Source: Ipomoea triloba
Taxonomy: Eukaryota; Streptophyta; Magnoliopsida; Solanales; Convolvulaceae
Direction: 5' to 3'
Assembly (NCBI RefSeq): GCF_003576645.1
Contig: NC_044916.1
Location: forward strand, 33,584,737 to 33,648,736
Length of the DNA: 64,000 nt
Shown here: positions 50,003 through 63,323 of the stretch, one piece after another
How positions within the stretch are numbered: position 1 is the stretch's first letter
Layout: every line of letters starts with the position of its first letter
Made by a program: the position numbers and the translations under genes
The notes under the pieces: model-generated
The model's database searches: none
Seen by the model: the letters and a program-made list of their open reading frames with translations, nothing else
Told to the model about the DNA's origin: nothing

Positions 50003-53000
50003 ATCAAGAACAGTCTATAGTATGGAAGTTACTTCTCCCCTTCCCTGCCCAAACATTTGAGCCAATATTACTACATAGTCTATAGGAGCTGATGTACCAT
50101 TAATTATCAGTAACATGAATAGCAATTTTAGCGGCACTCCAACCATATTAGCAATCAGGGAAAGGAGAGTAAAGGTATACAATTGTAAATAGCAAATCAT
50201 TGCCAGGAGAATTGTGACTACTAGACAAAGGATAAATATGCCCTGAACTGCATGTAAACTCTTCAAAGATTATAGTTCTGATGCAGAATAGATTTAAAGA
50301 TGGAAGAACAAATACATTTGCCACCCAAAAAATCATATAATTTGATTATTTAAGAGGATAAGATGAGAAACAATCTTGCGAGGCATAATATTGCTAACAC
50401 TGTCTAGTTGGAATTCAAATAACAATAAAAAATATAGATGTACAGTAAGACATACTAATGAGCTGGAGGAAATTCAATAAAGTTGCACCATGTTTTGAAT
50501 AGAGTTACAAATTCCATAGACTACGTAATCATCCATACATCTTTTCTTCATTTAGTTGACTACATGTTTCTACACTGGATAAGGAGGACATGTGGAAAAG
50601 TGTACTCAACTTGATCTTTCATTCTCACATAGTTTTAGAATGTGGCAATACATTACAATTACACGATAACTTCATGAAAGTTTAAATTAGCTCATAGTTT
50701 CATCATATAAAAGGATGCAAATCAGCAATATTTTCTAGAATTGGCATTGCAAATAAAAAATGTTAACCAATGCTCTGAACATGCATTCGCATGAATCTGT
50801 GAGAATAAGAAAGACATTCACCTCACCCTTGTACATGACTCATGCCCTACATGTATTCATGGATTTCATTTTTAAAAAAAAAAAAAAAAAACAGAGCTAT
50901 CCAAAAAATAGGATTGGCTTGTGGGTGGACAGATGGAACTAAAGATGTGCCAATGCATATTGAGATGCAACAATATCAAGTAAGTAATTTGATTTCATCA
51001 TATAAAGGGAGGGAGACATCCAAACAAATTACAATAATTGAAGTGTAATCATGGAAAATTGTACTACCTTGACAAGACAAGTTGGAATAGTAGCTTCTGT
51101 CCTTTTAACTCATGCATTCTCCACCCTCAAAGTTCATATGAAATCTGCTCATAGTTCTGCCAACAAAATTTTCACATTGCAGGAGATGCAAAGGCCTGGA
51201 AGTAAGAGATGGAAACAATTGTCAGTATGATGAACATGTTTCTGTAGATATTCACAAAGGATATCGTGTTTGACCAACATGAACAAGGAATCAAAACTTA
51301 ATGTGATGCTTATCTAGAACCACTAACAAGTTTTATTCGCCAATGGCAAAATACAAAATTGGCCTCAATGGATGATCCTATATATGGCTTTGCACCACCA
51401 GCCTCAAAACAAAATATAAATTTTTGTTACCACGCCCATTTAACTTGCTTGTTTGTTTCAAAACAAAAGAATAATAAATTACTCCTACTCAGCAACTAAA
51501 TAGCAGATTCAATAACTGAATATGGTAGCAAAAATTAAAAGTTTCAGTGAAATCATTAACACAAAGAGTAAATCTAAAAAAATATAAACAAAAAACAAAA
51601 TACTACTAGCTGCTCACAATATAATGATTTCCTAACTCTCTAATTCTTGATGTTTACTTATTGTTTTATTTAGAAAGACAAATCATGTTATAGTATTTCT
51701 TTAAGATTAGTACTACAAATTTGAGATTAATGCATTTACATCAATAATAATTAAGGAAACCATTAACAATGCTTTGGTAGACTCCACATCATTACTACTA
51801 CTCCACATCATTACTAGTACTGAAGGAGGTTAAAGATTTCGGGGCTCTATATACATACAAGCAAGACAGAAATAACTAAGCTGCGCTGTTATGATTTCTT
51901 CATAAATAAAACCAAGACTATGGTATAGTATTTAAATCTTAGTGATTACCTAGGATATAATAGCAGGCAGCAGCTAAAGTGGTCCATAAGATTGATACGA
52001 TGCTACCTACTCTATAATAAATGGGATGTTGACTCAATTGAAAGGTGCTGTCGCAGGACCTCAACTTCTGCCGCAAATTAAAGTTGATGTAGGGCCATAA
52101 CTTTCAATAGTATAACTATGCAGCATATATTCATGTAATTCTTACCATCCCTTGTTTAAAAAAAAAAATATTAATTCTTACCGAAATAGTTTTGTCCCTT
52201 GCTAGTGCAGAGATGCTCAGATGCTCTAGAATTTGGAATGGATTTTAAATACTGAAGGAGTTGACATAAAGATTTGATTCCCACACTACTTTAAAGGACA
52301 GCCAAAATTCCCAGTATATCATATCATCTCAATCACACTTAGCTTGTTTGACCACAAAAATTGATGGTTCGGATTCGATCGGCAAGAAAGTTAGCAGCTA
52401 GCTAGCTTTGATCCAATGGCAAATTAAACACATAAAAATAAATTAAAGACCACCGTACCCCACCCTCCGCGAGCGACAACCAACTGTTCTACCCTAAAGA
52501 AGCGACAATTTTAGTAAAGAATAAAGATCATCATCGCTTTAAGCATGGAATTTGCTATTCTAAAGAATACAAAAACAGGAAAACAATTAAGAGCGAGCAT
52601 GAAATTTTATTATATTTTAATAAGAGAAAACAGAAACATAATTAAGATCATGAAGTCACTGTACTGTATGTGTAGCTGGCTGGCTTGCTGGCGTGATCAA
52701 TGATATGATTCAAATTAAAAACAAACATGCAATCCAAATAAAAAGCTGGAAAATTGCCAAGGAACTTGTGGTCCAGTGGCATCAAACCTTTCTCTTTATG
52801 TGGGAAGTGGTGGGTTCGAGTCTCAGTGGAGTAGCAAATCGAAGAGATATAATGAATTAGGCACTCATAAAAAAAACACCCGCATTTATATATTTTTTAA
52901 TTAACAAGAGAATTGAAGAGAAAATAAAGGAGTTACTGACCTAGGACCAAATTAAAGCGCGAAATGAAGAAACTAAAGTAGACGAGAGATAGAAGATACA

Positions 53001-54518
53001 AGAGAGAGATATGTATATATGGAAAAAGAAGCTAAGTGAGGGAGAATTGAGGACTATGTAGGAATGGAAGAGCACTCACTCACTAGCAAATTAAATATAA
53101 TGCTTAACTTGATCGATCGTGCGAATGTATAGTGGAATGGTGATGAGTATCCCTCCTTCAATTCAATTCCCACTAAGACTGAGCTAGCTAGCTTAGGGAG
53201 TTTGCCTTCTACTGCATATATGCTGCGTAAGCATACATACATTATACATATAGAAAGAAGCGGTTGAGAATCAACCAAATTATATATAATAAAAAATATA
53301 TGACTTGTTGGTGACTAGGAGCGCAGCTTTAATAAAGTTGCGCTCTATGCTACGCACTAAACATATACTTTCTTATTATACCACTATAGAATAAAATACA
53401 ATATTGGACAAAATTAATTTTCCATACCATATAACTTAACTTCATCAATAATAGCTTTACAACTCAATCTCAATTTTCTTAACTACCTTTTAAATAAAGT
53501 ACAACAGTTTAAGGAAAAATTGCATTTTTCGTCGCTAAATTATAGCAGTTTTGATAATTGCTAGCACATAATATGATATCTACAAGTACAAAAACTATAA
53601 ACTACATGTACAAAATATGTCAACTATAGATGCAGAATCTGAAAGATATTTTTAGGCCAAAGTTTACAATCAATGTAGATCCTGATCCATGTATAATTTG
53701 TCCAACTAAGCCAGCACAATACGATCATTCTAATGTGGATTGGGACGGCATCACCCCATTAATGCCTGCCCATGTAGATCGACACAATCCACTTGAAATC
53801 ATTATTGGCATTAAATTAAAGAAATAATTATATATAGTTTAGGTAGGCAGTAAAAATATAGGGAAAAAAAATGAAGTGCCATCAAATCCAACTTTGCATA
53901 TTTTTAAGAACCAAGAGAAATGGAATCACATTCCAACTTACATTTTGATATATAGTTCCCACAAGAATCCCTTTTATGAAGGAGGAATTAAAGGAGAACA
54001 ATGAATCAGGATCATATCATATGACCTTAGCTTGCTTATTTACTCACAAACTTGGCATATTTCTTATGCTTTTTCTTCTTCTTCTTGTCACCACTTTTTC
54101 AACAAACAATAACATTCATATGATGATGACACTATTTATTTCCCAGCTACAATTATTATATTCTTCGTACAAAATTAATTAATTCTTTAAAAAAAATTAT
54201 ATAATATTGCTCTTATATTCGAACCTAGATAAGATAAATCACGAAATGTATCTGAATTAACCTAGATGTCTCTATATACTTGTTTTTCATTTATATTGAT
54301 ATCAATTAATTGTGAATTTATTCACAAAATATTTGTTTCTTTTTTTGGTTCCATTTTCCTATTTTACTCCTAACAGTCTAACTTATTAAATAAGAACTCC
54401 CAAGCCCACCTGGCAGCTCAAATTGTGAAGGTAAAATTTGTCAACCTCTTAAAGAGAGGGACTTGCGCTAATACTTAAAAATCTCTACACTTACAATGTT
54501 CAGTCTTTTTGTACATGA
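50003..54518. other. ACR3 5' region and intergenic DNA
   Basis: AT-rich and without recognisable protein-coding exons on either strand. It should contain the ACR3 leader intron and promoter on the minus strand. It includes a SINE at 52756..52860 and a near-perfect palindrome at 53319..53345 (gagcgcagctttaataaag then ttgcgctc). The 65-codon ORF at 53630..53827 (+), containing DPDPCIICPTKPAQYDH, is unrecognised and may be chance. Confidence 0.5.
52756..52860 (+). mobile_element. tRNA-derived SINE (best-preserved pol III boxes)
   Basis: gccaaggaacttgtggtccagtgg carries A box tggtccagtgg; gtgggttcgagtctcag near 52810 carries B box ggttcgagtctc, both close to the RNA polymerase III consensus. Aligns to the copy at 29016. 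It is not a tRNA gene: the arms do not pair and the body continues with unrelated sequence. Confidence 0.7.
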
Positions 54519-55085
54519 AAAATGGAGATAATCAAATGCTATACAATTTAGTTGGGTGGATCTTAAGTTACTCTTTTATGCTTTTGAATTTGTGTATCTA
54601 ATTTTTGAAAGCAAAGGAATTCATATCATATCTTATATTAGTGAACTGGAATTCGTGTATCTAATTAGTTGCGTACTTTTTATATTTAATTTATTCATTT
54701 TTTAAGTATACTTATCATTATATAGTGATTTGCGCATTCTATTATTCAGAAGATGGACAGTTAAGATCCTTTTCACTAAATTACTTGTTTGTACAGTTAT
54801 AAAAGGACTTTTGCTTTTTCAACATTAACTCATGTAATTAATCAACAATGTATAAAACTTACAGAGTGACAAATTAAAAGTCCAAGTTGGCCTTACGTGA
54901 TTATAAAGTTAATAATTTGACCAATTTAACTGGTTACGTTGCCTCATCTTAATTATCATTTTATTTAAGTTTATGAAATGTTCTGATTAAGAGGCAATAA
55001 AAAATTAACTACTAAATTTTGTTTCATTAGTACTTTTACTCTACGAATTGCCTGACACGATATGTATACATATACTTTTGTTTAC
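54519..55085 (+). pseudogene. Degenerate neprosin-domain gene relic, tandem to the next gene
   Basis: Segments run colinear with the middle of the gene at 55426..57508: aatggagataatcaaat (54521) and tggatcttaagttac match the end of its exon 4; tatatagtgatttgcgcatt ... agatggacagtta (54720..54767) matches exon 5; ttacagagtgacaa (near 54860) matches the exon 6 start. Intron stretches (gtttatgaaatgttct near 54970; tttgtttacactac near 55077) match too. Frames are lost and exon 6 decays quickly. A third, much older family member. Confidence 0.75.
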
Positions 55086-55204
55086 ACTACCTTTTGTTAA
55101 TTTTAATATATATAATCTTTTTCTTGATACATTAATTTTCTCAACTAATTGTGAGTCGTCAATTCACCTTTATCCTTTCTTTTTAGGCAATTATGGATAA
55201 TTTT

Positions 55205-55208
<4 letters not shown>

Positions 55209-55242
<34 letters not shown>
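55209..55242. repeat. (TA)n microsatellite
   Basis: About 17 ta units between the neprosin relic and the next neprosin gene. Confidence 0.9.
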
Positions 55243-55247
<5 letters not shown>

Positions 55248-55425
55248 TGCATGTAAGGATCATATCCATATCCATTTATATCGATTTGCATCAATATTCA
55301 TTTATTATAAATTAATTTATGAGATATTTTGTTTCTTTTTTCATTTGTTTCCTATTTTATGCTAATTCTAATGTATAAATATGATCACTAGTCTATGAAA
55401 TCATCAGTACAGTGGAGTTGACTTC

Positions 55426-56582
55426 ATGACTATGAGAGTAATTATAATTCTTTTTGCTCTTTTGGCTTTTGTTATCAACTTTAGCTATGGCAACAATGTT
55501 GGTAGTTGGGGAAAATCGAAAGGATACAAGAGCAGTTCAATTATTACTCGTCTAAAGGTATTTTTAAGCATGTCTAAAATAATTTTTAAAATTTAAATAT
55601 TATTGTTATATATGCCCTTTTTTTTTTCTATTACACTCTTTCTAGTTGCATAATAACTAGTATTTGTAAATAAGTGTTATTTGCTTATATTTACAACTTG
55701 ACATATTTATATTTATAAACATGACAGACCATTCATGGTGATATTTATAATTGTGTGAACATATATAAACAACCTGGTATGAACCATCCAACAATGGCAA
55801 CAGAAAGAATTAAGGTATGATAGATGCATGTTTAATTTCAATCTTATTTGTTATATATAAATTTTTGTTTTGCTTTTTGGCAAAAAGAAATTTTACTAAA
55901 ATATTACATACACAGGTGATAATTGCTAAGGAATTAGAGAGGCAAAAGGCTAAACTTGCATCAGAGGAACAAAGTTCAACAGCTCAGAAAAATAATAGTT
56001 TCAATCCAAAAGACTTATGATTGAATAAGAAAGGATGTCCTATTGGAAGTGTCCCTATTCGTAAAATGTCTAAACAACAATTACAAATTGTTCGAAATGA
56101 GCAAAGAGCCCAATACAATAAGTTGGGAAATCATTCATATGCTGCTACAAGTCTGCGTGATGTAAGGCACACTTTGAAAATTTTAGTAAAGTATGAAATT
56201 TTAATATAATATTGATTTTGACATTATATTAAAAATATTTATTATTGTTCAGTTTGCGGGACTTTTAATTGGGAATGCTCCTTCTGAAAGATTTACTGGT
56301 GCTAAAGCTACAATGACTATATGGAATCCAACACTACGAGGGGAAAATCAATATAGTTCGGCTTCTTTGTATGTGGAGGATGGAGATAATCAAATAAGAG
56401 TTGGATGGATTGTAAGTTACTCAAAATTTATGCATGCTTTTGAACTCAATATGAAATAGTTAACATTTTTGTCCAATTGTTTATGTAACTCTGATATGTT
56501 TATTTTTAGGTACACCCTGCATTATATGGTGATTCGCGCACTCGACTATTTAGTAGATGGACAGTTAGTATTTTTTTACTTG

Positions 56583-56622
<40 letters not shown>

Positions 56623-57508
56623 ATTATCAAAAAGACTTTTTACTTTTAAAATAATTAACTAATTTAAATCAATAACGTATGTACAGAGTGACAACTATGG
56701 AAAAACTGGATGTTATATCAATCATTGTCCAGGATTTGTGATGACATCTAACGTTGTGTCACTTGATTATGCTTTTCCCAATATGTCTGTATTGCGTGGA
56801 GAACAATTTGACGTGACTCTCCAAGTAGTTAAGGTATGCATTATATTGCGTGAATGAATTTGTTGCAAATTAGCTTTTTATTTATGTTTATGAAAAGTTC
56901 TAAGTGCTTAAGGGGCAGTAAATTAAAATTTACTAAATTTTGAGTTATTATTATTTTGACTGCACACTTGTTTACACTAATTAACATAACTCTATTTTTA
57001 TATATAAGTATAAAGAATACTCATAATCTTTGTGGCTATCCTTGAGAGAAGGTCACATGATCGTTTGTGTGTAAAATAAAATTTTAAATATAATTTAATT
57101 TTGTGCTAGCGTTCTACCGGAGATTGGGAGTTCAATTACAATGGCCAACAACTTGGTACGTGGACAAGCTCCATATTTTCAAAAATGGGTGAAAGTGCTA
57201 GTCAATTGCGATTTGGAGGGGAGTGTTATCAACCAGAAATTCAAGATGTAAGTCCTCAGATGGGAAGTGGTGGTAGATTTAGAAAAGGAAAGTATGATAG
57301 AACGGCTTATATGCGTCAATTGAGTTATACTGATACTATATATGGAGATGCTGTTCTTGACGATTCTATGGTTCAGGTTCAAACATCTAGATGTTATTAT
57401 GCAACCAATGAAGGATATAATTTTAATGATGATTGGTATGGATACAACTTTATGTATGGAGGTAAGGGTGGCAAAGATGGTGCAGAATGTTTCGACGACA
57501 GCTTGTAA
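55426..57508 (+). pseudogene. Neprosin-domain (DUF239/DUF4409) gene, full exon set but one in-frame TGA
   Basis: Seven exons: 55426..55557, 55728..55814, 55916..56161, 56253..56411, 56510..56563, 56687..56833, 57110..57508; 408 codons, every intron GT-AG in phase 0. The N-terminus is a signal peptide (MTMRVIIILFALLAFVINFS). The activation-peptide block reads GDIYNCVNIYKQPGMNHP, followed by GCPIGSVPIRKMSKQQL, then the neprosin domain: FAGLLIGNAPSERFTGAK, TRLFSRWTSDNYGKTGCY, LGTWTSSIFSK, LRFGGECYQPE, SPQMGSGG. TGA at 56018-56020 replaces the position where relatives often have Trp just before the GCPIG block. The second catalytic Glu (GGE) is present but the first (family E-A-G-W) is R-V-G-W. 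Neprosins are secreted prolyl glutamic peptidases. Either a recently disabled gene, a sequencing error, or an allele; everything else is intact. Confidence 0.85.
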
Positions 57509-57725
57509 TGTACCCTGCCTTTATTATATATAAATAAGTGGTAGTTAGTTCCTACCTGTCAATAATAATATACAAGACTATAAGAGATTGTAAGTGTTCA
57601 ATAAGAGGTTTGTAAGTGAATACTCTCTCACATTTGTTTCTATACTCGCCCCATCCCACACTTCTCAAGTCGTCTGCTTTAATTTTAAATCTCTTTACAA
57701 TAAAACAAATTTATATATTGGTTAA

Positions 57726-58000
57726 GGGCAAATTATTTTGTGGACCCGGATCTACATTTGGGACTACCTTGCAAGGTGGATTTGGGTTTAAAGATACAGA
57801 ATTTAAATACTACATGTTTATAATTTACATTTTAAAAATTCAAAATTTGTGATGACCGTATTGTATTCACAAATCCCTAAATTTTTATTTTAAAAATACA
57901 ATTTATATTCTAGAAATTTACAGTTCCAATATTAAAAATACACAATTTAGGATTAGGGTCCACCTTGCAATGTGGACTCTGGTCTATTGTATAACAACTA
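57726..58000. mobile_element. TIR element, same family as 42.35 kb, copy 3
   Basis: Left gggcaaattattttgtggac, right accttgcaatgtggactctgg then tataacaacta. The interior is AT-rich with acaatttaggattag. It lies 217 bp past the neprosin stop. Confidence 0.65.
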
Positions 58001-58039
58001 TTGGTTAAACTCATTTATTTATTGTTAATTTGGATGCAT

Positions 58040-58040
58040 T

Positions 58041-58113
<73 letters not shown>

Positions 58114-58312
58114 TTGAGTACTACTGACTCTCTTACAATGTAGTATCTGTTCATACATACTTTCTCAATCTACTGAAGGACAAAAAGTCAATGCCCCATT
58201 GGAGATTGAACCTGTGACCTCTCACTTAGGAGAGCCACAACTATGCCGTTTAATAATAATAATAATAATAATTATTATTATTATTATTATTATTATTATT
58301 GTTATTATTATG
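58040..58312. repeat. Two (AAT)n-(ATT)n palindromes flanking a minus-strand SINE fragment
   Basis: 58042..58112 and 58252..58310 each switch from (taa)n to (tta)n, so each can fold on itself. Between them (about 58185..58250), read on the minus strand, are tagttgtggctc and ggtcacaggttcaatctcc, an A/B-box pair as in the other SINEs. Confidence 0.7.
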
Positions 58313-58893
58313 TTTCATGCGTGGCATGCAAAAGTGGCTGTTTTTTTTTATCATGAGAAATCTGCAATTATTACTAAAGTGTGTGCATTACGTAACTTTG
58401 CTATTATTGAACAAGCTATGCACTATCTTTAGGATAAAATAACGTAACAAAGAACAAAATTTTATATATAATTTATTTATTTATTGGCTACTGTCAAGTG
58501 TCAACCCACAGAACATTAAAAAAAAAAACAAAAAAAAAAAAAACATATTAATCAAATGCGATTCATGCATATATTTATCACATCTGGTAGGGAATTTTTT
58601 GTTTATCCATGTAACTTGATCCTTATCTATTTCAACCTCAAATACACGAAAGCAAATTAAGATTAACAATATTGATCTTATTATAATCTAAGAATGCTGG
58701 ACATAAATATAAAGTTACAATCACCACAAGGAATAATATTTGAGCCTCAAAGACAATTTAAAGTTTCACAAGAAAGTTGGGGTTGTGACTGCTCAAATAT
58801 TGACTCCATTCAATTCCTTGCAACATTAAGGTCATTAATCCCCCAATCTCTCCTTTCACTTACAAGTTAAAACGTAACTATAGCTTTAGTGTT

Positions 58894-59163
58894 GGGTCAC
58901 ACTTGTGTGGAACCGTCTCATGAATTTTTATTTGTGAGACGGGTCAAGTCGGGTTGGATCAATATGCAAATCTAATACTTATAGTAGCAGATATAATACT
59001 AATTAGGAATAAAGTAGTGTTTGTTACTTATACTTTAAGAAAAAACGTAATACTTTTAGGACAAATGTAATACTTTTACATTTTGATGTAAAAGTATTAC
59101 TTTTTTTCATAAAAAATATTATATTTTCTTTTAGTGTGAGACGATCTCATACAAATTTTTACT
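58894..59163. mobile_element. MITE, 'gagaccgtctca' TIR family, copy 3
   Basis: Left gggtcacacttgtgtggaac, right gagacgatctcatacaaattt. It contains gagacgggtcaagtcggg near the left end. Longer than copies 1 and 2 by about 90 bp. Confidence 0.7.
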
Positions 59164-60397
59164 TTAACGTTTAGTAGCTATGATATTTTAACATTTTAAA
59201 AAAAAATCATTCTTATTCAACAACTAAATTGCATAATCAATAATTGAATTGAATATGGTAGCAAAAATTGTAACTTTCAGTGGATCATCAACACACAATA
59301 TAAATAAATAATAGTGCTCCTAATGATTTCCTAATTCTCAATCCTATCGTGATGCGTATCGTCTTCTAGAGGTAAAACTTCACCGATTAAGAAAACTCTA
59401 CTAGAAGGAATTATTGAATCAATTCTTCTACTTATGAAGAGTTTTCTTAACCTAAGAGTGTGATTGAGTGCAGGAAATTCACGCATCCATAACTAATGTT
59501 AAAGGTTCAATTATTGATTTTAAGAGTGGATCCATAAAAAATGTAGGCCACATTTTTTTATTTAATTATTTTTATTTACCAAATAAAACATGTTTATGTT
59601 GCAGAAGTTAATACTCCACAAAATACATTTATCATTTTCTTAATTTTTTTGTATTAAACACTATGGAAATATATAAGCTTGTTTAATATTATCACATTTT
59701 CTAAAATTATGAATGAGTTACATAATAACAACTTAAATGAATAAATATACAACTCTAACACCTTAAATGTATTATTTTAATCTATAAAATTTGACCTATG
59801 CATGTAACAACTTAATTTTGATATAATAAATATATAATTTCGAATTGAGCTATTATTGTAATTAGTCTTCGCACCCGTACGATGCACGGAATGGATTTGT
59901 TCTAATATTTTAAGAATATTTAGATCGGTATATGATTATAGAAATTATAACATCAAATATTATATAGTGCAATTGAAAATATGGTTTGGATCGATTATGT
60001 TTTATGATGTTATCTTTGCATGAATTTGACCAAATAATTGTTGAATTAATAACTAATGTGTAGATGTAAGCATCTGGTGCTGAAACTTTGAGAATTTTAT
60101 ATATCAGTGTTTAGGATTTGTATAACTTGAGCAAATTTGCTTTTTGAAAAAAAAACATAATATCACCAATTCGAATTACACATTATTTAGAACCTCTTTT
60201 GTAGAAGACATTGGTAGTACTAACACAAACTTGTCCATCATCGTCTAGCGCTAACATCTTCAGGCCATCAGGATGGGTGACTCGAAAAAAAGTCGCGTAC
60301 AATTGACTGTGATTAAACACCGATTTGCCCAACATGAGTTAGTGTTTGGCCATAGCTTTTGTTGATACTCATAACATATGCGAGCATCAATGGGAAT
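59164..60397. other. Intergenic, no gene recognised
   Basis: AT-rich; only short ORFs without motifs. A near-palindrome surrounds 59388..59460 (aagaaaactctac and atgaagagttttctta are inverted). Confidence 0.5.
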
Positions 60398-60645
60398 TTT
60401 CACAATTTCATAACTCAATGTTCACAATTTCATAACTCTATATTCAACAGTATAATACAATTTTTGAATCTATATAACAAAATTGTGAATATAAAGTTCA
60501 AAAATTGTGAATATTAAGTAATATAATTTTGTGAAATTGTGAATATAGAATTTTAAAATTGTAACATAGCGTTCTAAAATTGTGAATATAGACCGAAGTC
60601 TACCTTGTAAGGTGGACCCGAGTCCATAGCATAATTTGCCCAATA
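60398..60645. mobile_element. TIR element with internal 'aattgtgaatata' sub-repeats, copy 4 (left end degenerate)
   Basis: Right end ccttgtaaggtggacccgag then tccatagcataatttgccca. The interior has about eight degenerate units of attgtgaatataaagttcaaa in both orientations. It ends about 320 bp upstream of the SBDS start, so it may overlap the promoter region. Confidence 0.55.
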
Positions 60646-60964
60646 TCATAATGACAATTTTCCAACAGTAATGACTCCACTGACCCAATTCAACATACTT
60701 TGAATAGCGAATATTCAGTATACAAATTATGATGGATCCATCTTACAATGTAGACATGTGTCCATGATATAACCATTCATGATGGCCTGAACTAAACCAT
60801 GCCATTTGGGCCCAAAATATTATAAGCCCAACAACAAAGCCTAATTGCCCAAAGTCCTTGTATAGATTTAGCCCAATCTAAGAACAAATAATTGAAGGGA
60901 AAACAACGGCAAAGCATTGATCAATCGGCGACTGAGAGAGAGAGAGAGAGAGAGCAGAGCAGAG

Positions 60965-63323
60965 ATGTCGAAGACGCTGGTGCAGCCGATAGGGCAAAAA
61001 CGGCTGACGAACGTCGCCGTCGTTCGTCTGAAAAAGCATGGAAATCGTTTCGAGATTGCGTGCTACAAGAACAAAGTCCTCTCTTGGCGCTCCGGCGTGT
61101 AAGCTTTCATTCCTCTCCACCGTCTATCTCTCTATCTATCTATACACATACTAAAAATCATGAATAATGTTTTTTACAAAAAATTCAAATAGGGAGAAGG
61201 ACATTGACGAAGTCTTACAGTCACATACTGTGTATTTCAATGTCTCCAAGGGAGTTCTCGCCAAGTCAAAAGATTTGCTTGCGGCATTCGGGACAGATGA
61301 TCAGACCAAAATTTGTTTGGAGGTTAGAAGGAAGTTTTTTTTTTTTGGAAAGTTCAGTGTTAAATAAATTCCTGGAAGTTTCTGCTAATAACCTGATTCG
61401 TGGAAGTTAGTTAAGTGAAAATCCTTAAGTGTGAATAGATTTGCTATTTACAGCTCGTTAATTCATTATTGAGCTGCAAATAGCAAAGCTATACATACTC
61501 AAGGATTATTGCTTAAGTAGCTTAAAAGTGTGACTGCAAAACATTGCGCAACTATTGAAGACAAAATGATTTTATAATTTCATTTGGTTTTTTTATTCTA
61601 CATTAAAAGAGGATTCTTTCAGTGATTTGTGCGGTTGTGCTGATGGAACAGTTTTTCTTTTCCTGCCTAAACACCCCATCCCCCTGTTTGTCTTGAATGG
61701 AGTTATGAAGAAAGAGAGTGTTTTAAAGGTATTTATTGAATGAAGGATCATTTCCTTTCTCTCTCAGATTTTGGAAAAAGGAGAGCTACAAGTTGCAGGG
61801 AAGGAGAGGGAGTCACAATTTTCAAGTCAGTTCAGGGATATTGCTACAATAGTCATGCAGAAGACGGTCAACCCAGAAACTCAGCGGCCATATACCATAA
61901 GCATGATAGAACGCCTAATGCATGAAATCCATTTTGCTGTTGATCCACATAGTAGCTCTAAAAAACAGGTTTGAATAAATATGGCTTTCCCATTTTTCTT
62001 CTGCATGGTTCCTTTGGCAGGTTACCCCACTATATTGATTTACAACTTTATTTTTCGCGGTATTAGTTTATCAAGTAGAAAACTGTCTCTCTCTATCTCT
62101 CTAATTGCTATAGTTATATATTTACTAAGAATTAGGAGCCAACTTTCTTAAAGAAGAAATTTTTGGCTCTATGTTCCACAGGCATTGGAGGTCATCCGTG
62201 AGCTTCAAAAGCACTATCCTATTAAACGGGCCCCAATGAGGTTACGCTTAACCATACCAGGAGAACAAAATTTTTCCATACTGGAGAAGCTTAAGGAGTG
62301 GAATGCTGGTGTGATTTCAAGAGATGAAGCTGGAAGCCAACTTTCTATTGTAAGTCCCAGATCCATTTCTGAACAAACCCTTATACTACATTTAGTATAA
62401 AGCTTGCATTAAGTCTCAGTGGTGCAGGCTATAACTTTTTAACTCTTGGCTGTTGTTAGCAAGCAATCATAGGAACTAGTCTGTCTGTCAAGTGTCAACT
62501 GGTCCTTCCTCATTTCTTAATCTTGGACTTGTATTCTACATCTTAAATTATGCAGAGAATCTATTTCTACCGCTCCCTTGTTACAAAATAAACCACTCTA
62601 TACCCTAACTTGCTATTCTTCTGCTGCCTACTTGTAGGCTAAGTTACGCTTAAGCTGTCCGACATTATTGGATCTCTTTGAGCAACAAGCTCTTGAGGCA
62701 GTCATCACTTTTATGCCTTTCAGTCCATGTTTCTGTTTAATGGCACAGCTTGTGGAGTATAGTATCATGGATTGTAATTGTTGCAGCTATTATAATATGC
62801 TGATTTTTTTTTTTGGTGATGATAATATGCTGAATTTGACCATCCTTCATTCCTTCTTACTCTGATGCAGATTTGTGAGATGGAACCAAATCTTTTTCGG
62901 GATTGTGATGCCTTGATAAGGAATTTGCAGGGAAGATTGGAAATTCTTGCAGTTAATGTGCATGTAGAAGGCGATACTTTTGTCGATCAGTATGATGATC
63001 ATGAGGATGAATCATCAAGTTTGACGGAAAAAATGCAAAAGCATACAATCTCTTCTGAAAATGAATATATCAGGGGAGAGATAAAGCAGAACAGGCCAGC
63101 AAAAAGTGGGAGTTCAGAAGGAGAAGTCAAACTAAACAAGTGCAGTACATGCAATGCAGTTGTGGGAGATTCCAAGGAGTTCAGAGAACACTTCAAGAGT
63201 GATTGGCATAAACATAATCTAAGGCGAAAAACTAGGCAACTTCCTCCTCTTACTGCAGAAGAGTGTATGGCTGACATGGAACTTGGGGACTCAAAGGCTG
63301 ATCTGAAGGAATACTCCTTTTGA
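60965..63323 (+). CDS. SBDS: Ribosome maturation protein SBDS (SDO1) with C-terminal zinc finger
   Basis: Five exons: 60965..61098, 61193..61322, 61768..61968, 62182..62349, 62871..63323; 1086 nt, 361 aa, all GT-AG with consistent phases. N-terminal FYSH domain ([50 protein letters not shown]), central helical domain ([37 protein letters not shown]) and ferredoxin-like domain III. Beyond the ~250-aa animal/yeast length there is a plant-type extension ending in a C2H2 finger ([19 protein letters not shown] then [11 protein letters not shown]). SBDS with EFL1 evicts eIF6 from pre-60S subunits in the cytoplasm. A (GA)n tract (60932..60951) lies in the 5' leader. Exon 4 to exon 5 joins QLSI to ICEMEP, matching the conserved QLxIVC block of other SBDS proteins. 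Confidence 0.96.

Noticed and set aside
52756..52860. tRNA gene
   Set aside because: A and B boxes are good but the acceptor and anticodon arms do not pair; it is a tRNA-derived SINE that recurs elsewhere in the window.
53630..53827. 65-codon ORF with DPDPCIICPTKPAQ
   Set aside because: Slightly protein-like, but no recognised family, no support from splice sites and AT-rich context; left as an open note only.
62638..62865. Possible extra SBDS exon ([17 protein letters not shown] frame after a ttgtag acceptor)
   Set aside because: Joining 62349 directly to 62871 gives the conserved QLSI-ICEMEP block; the extra segment has a poor donor and no counterpart in SBDS proteins.
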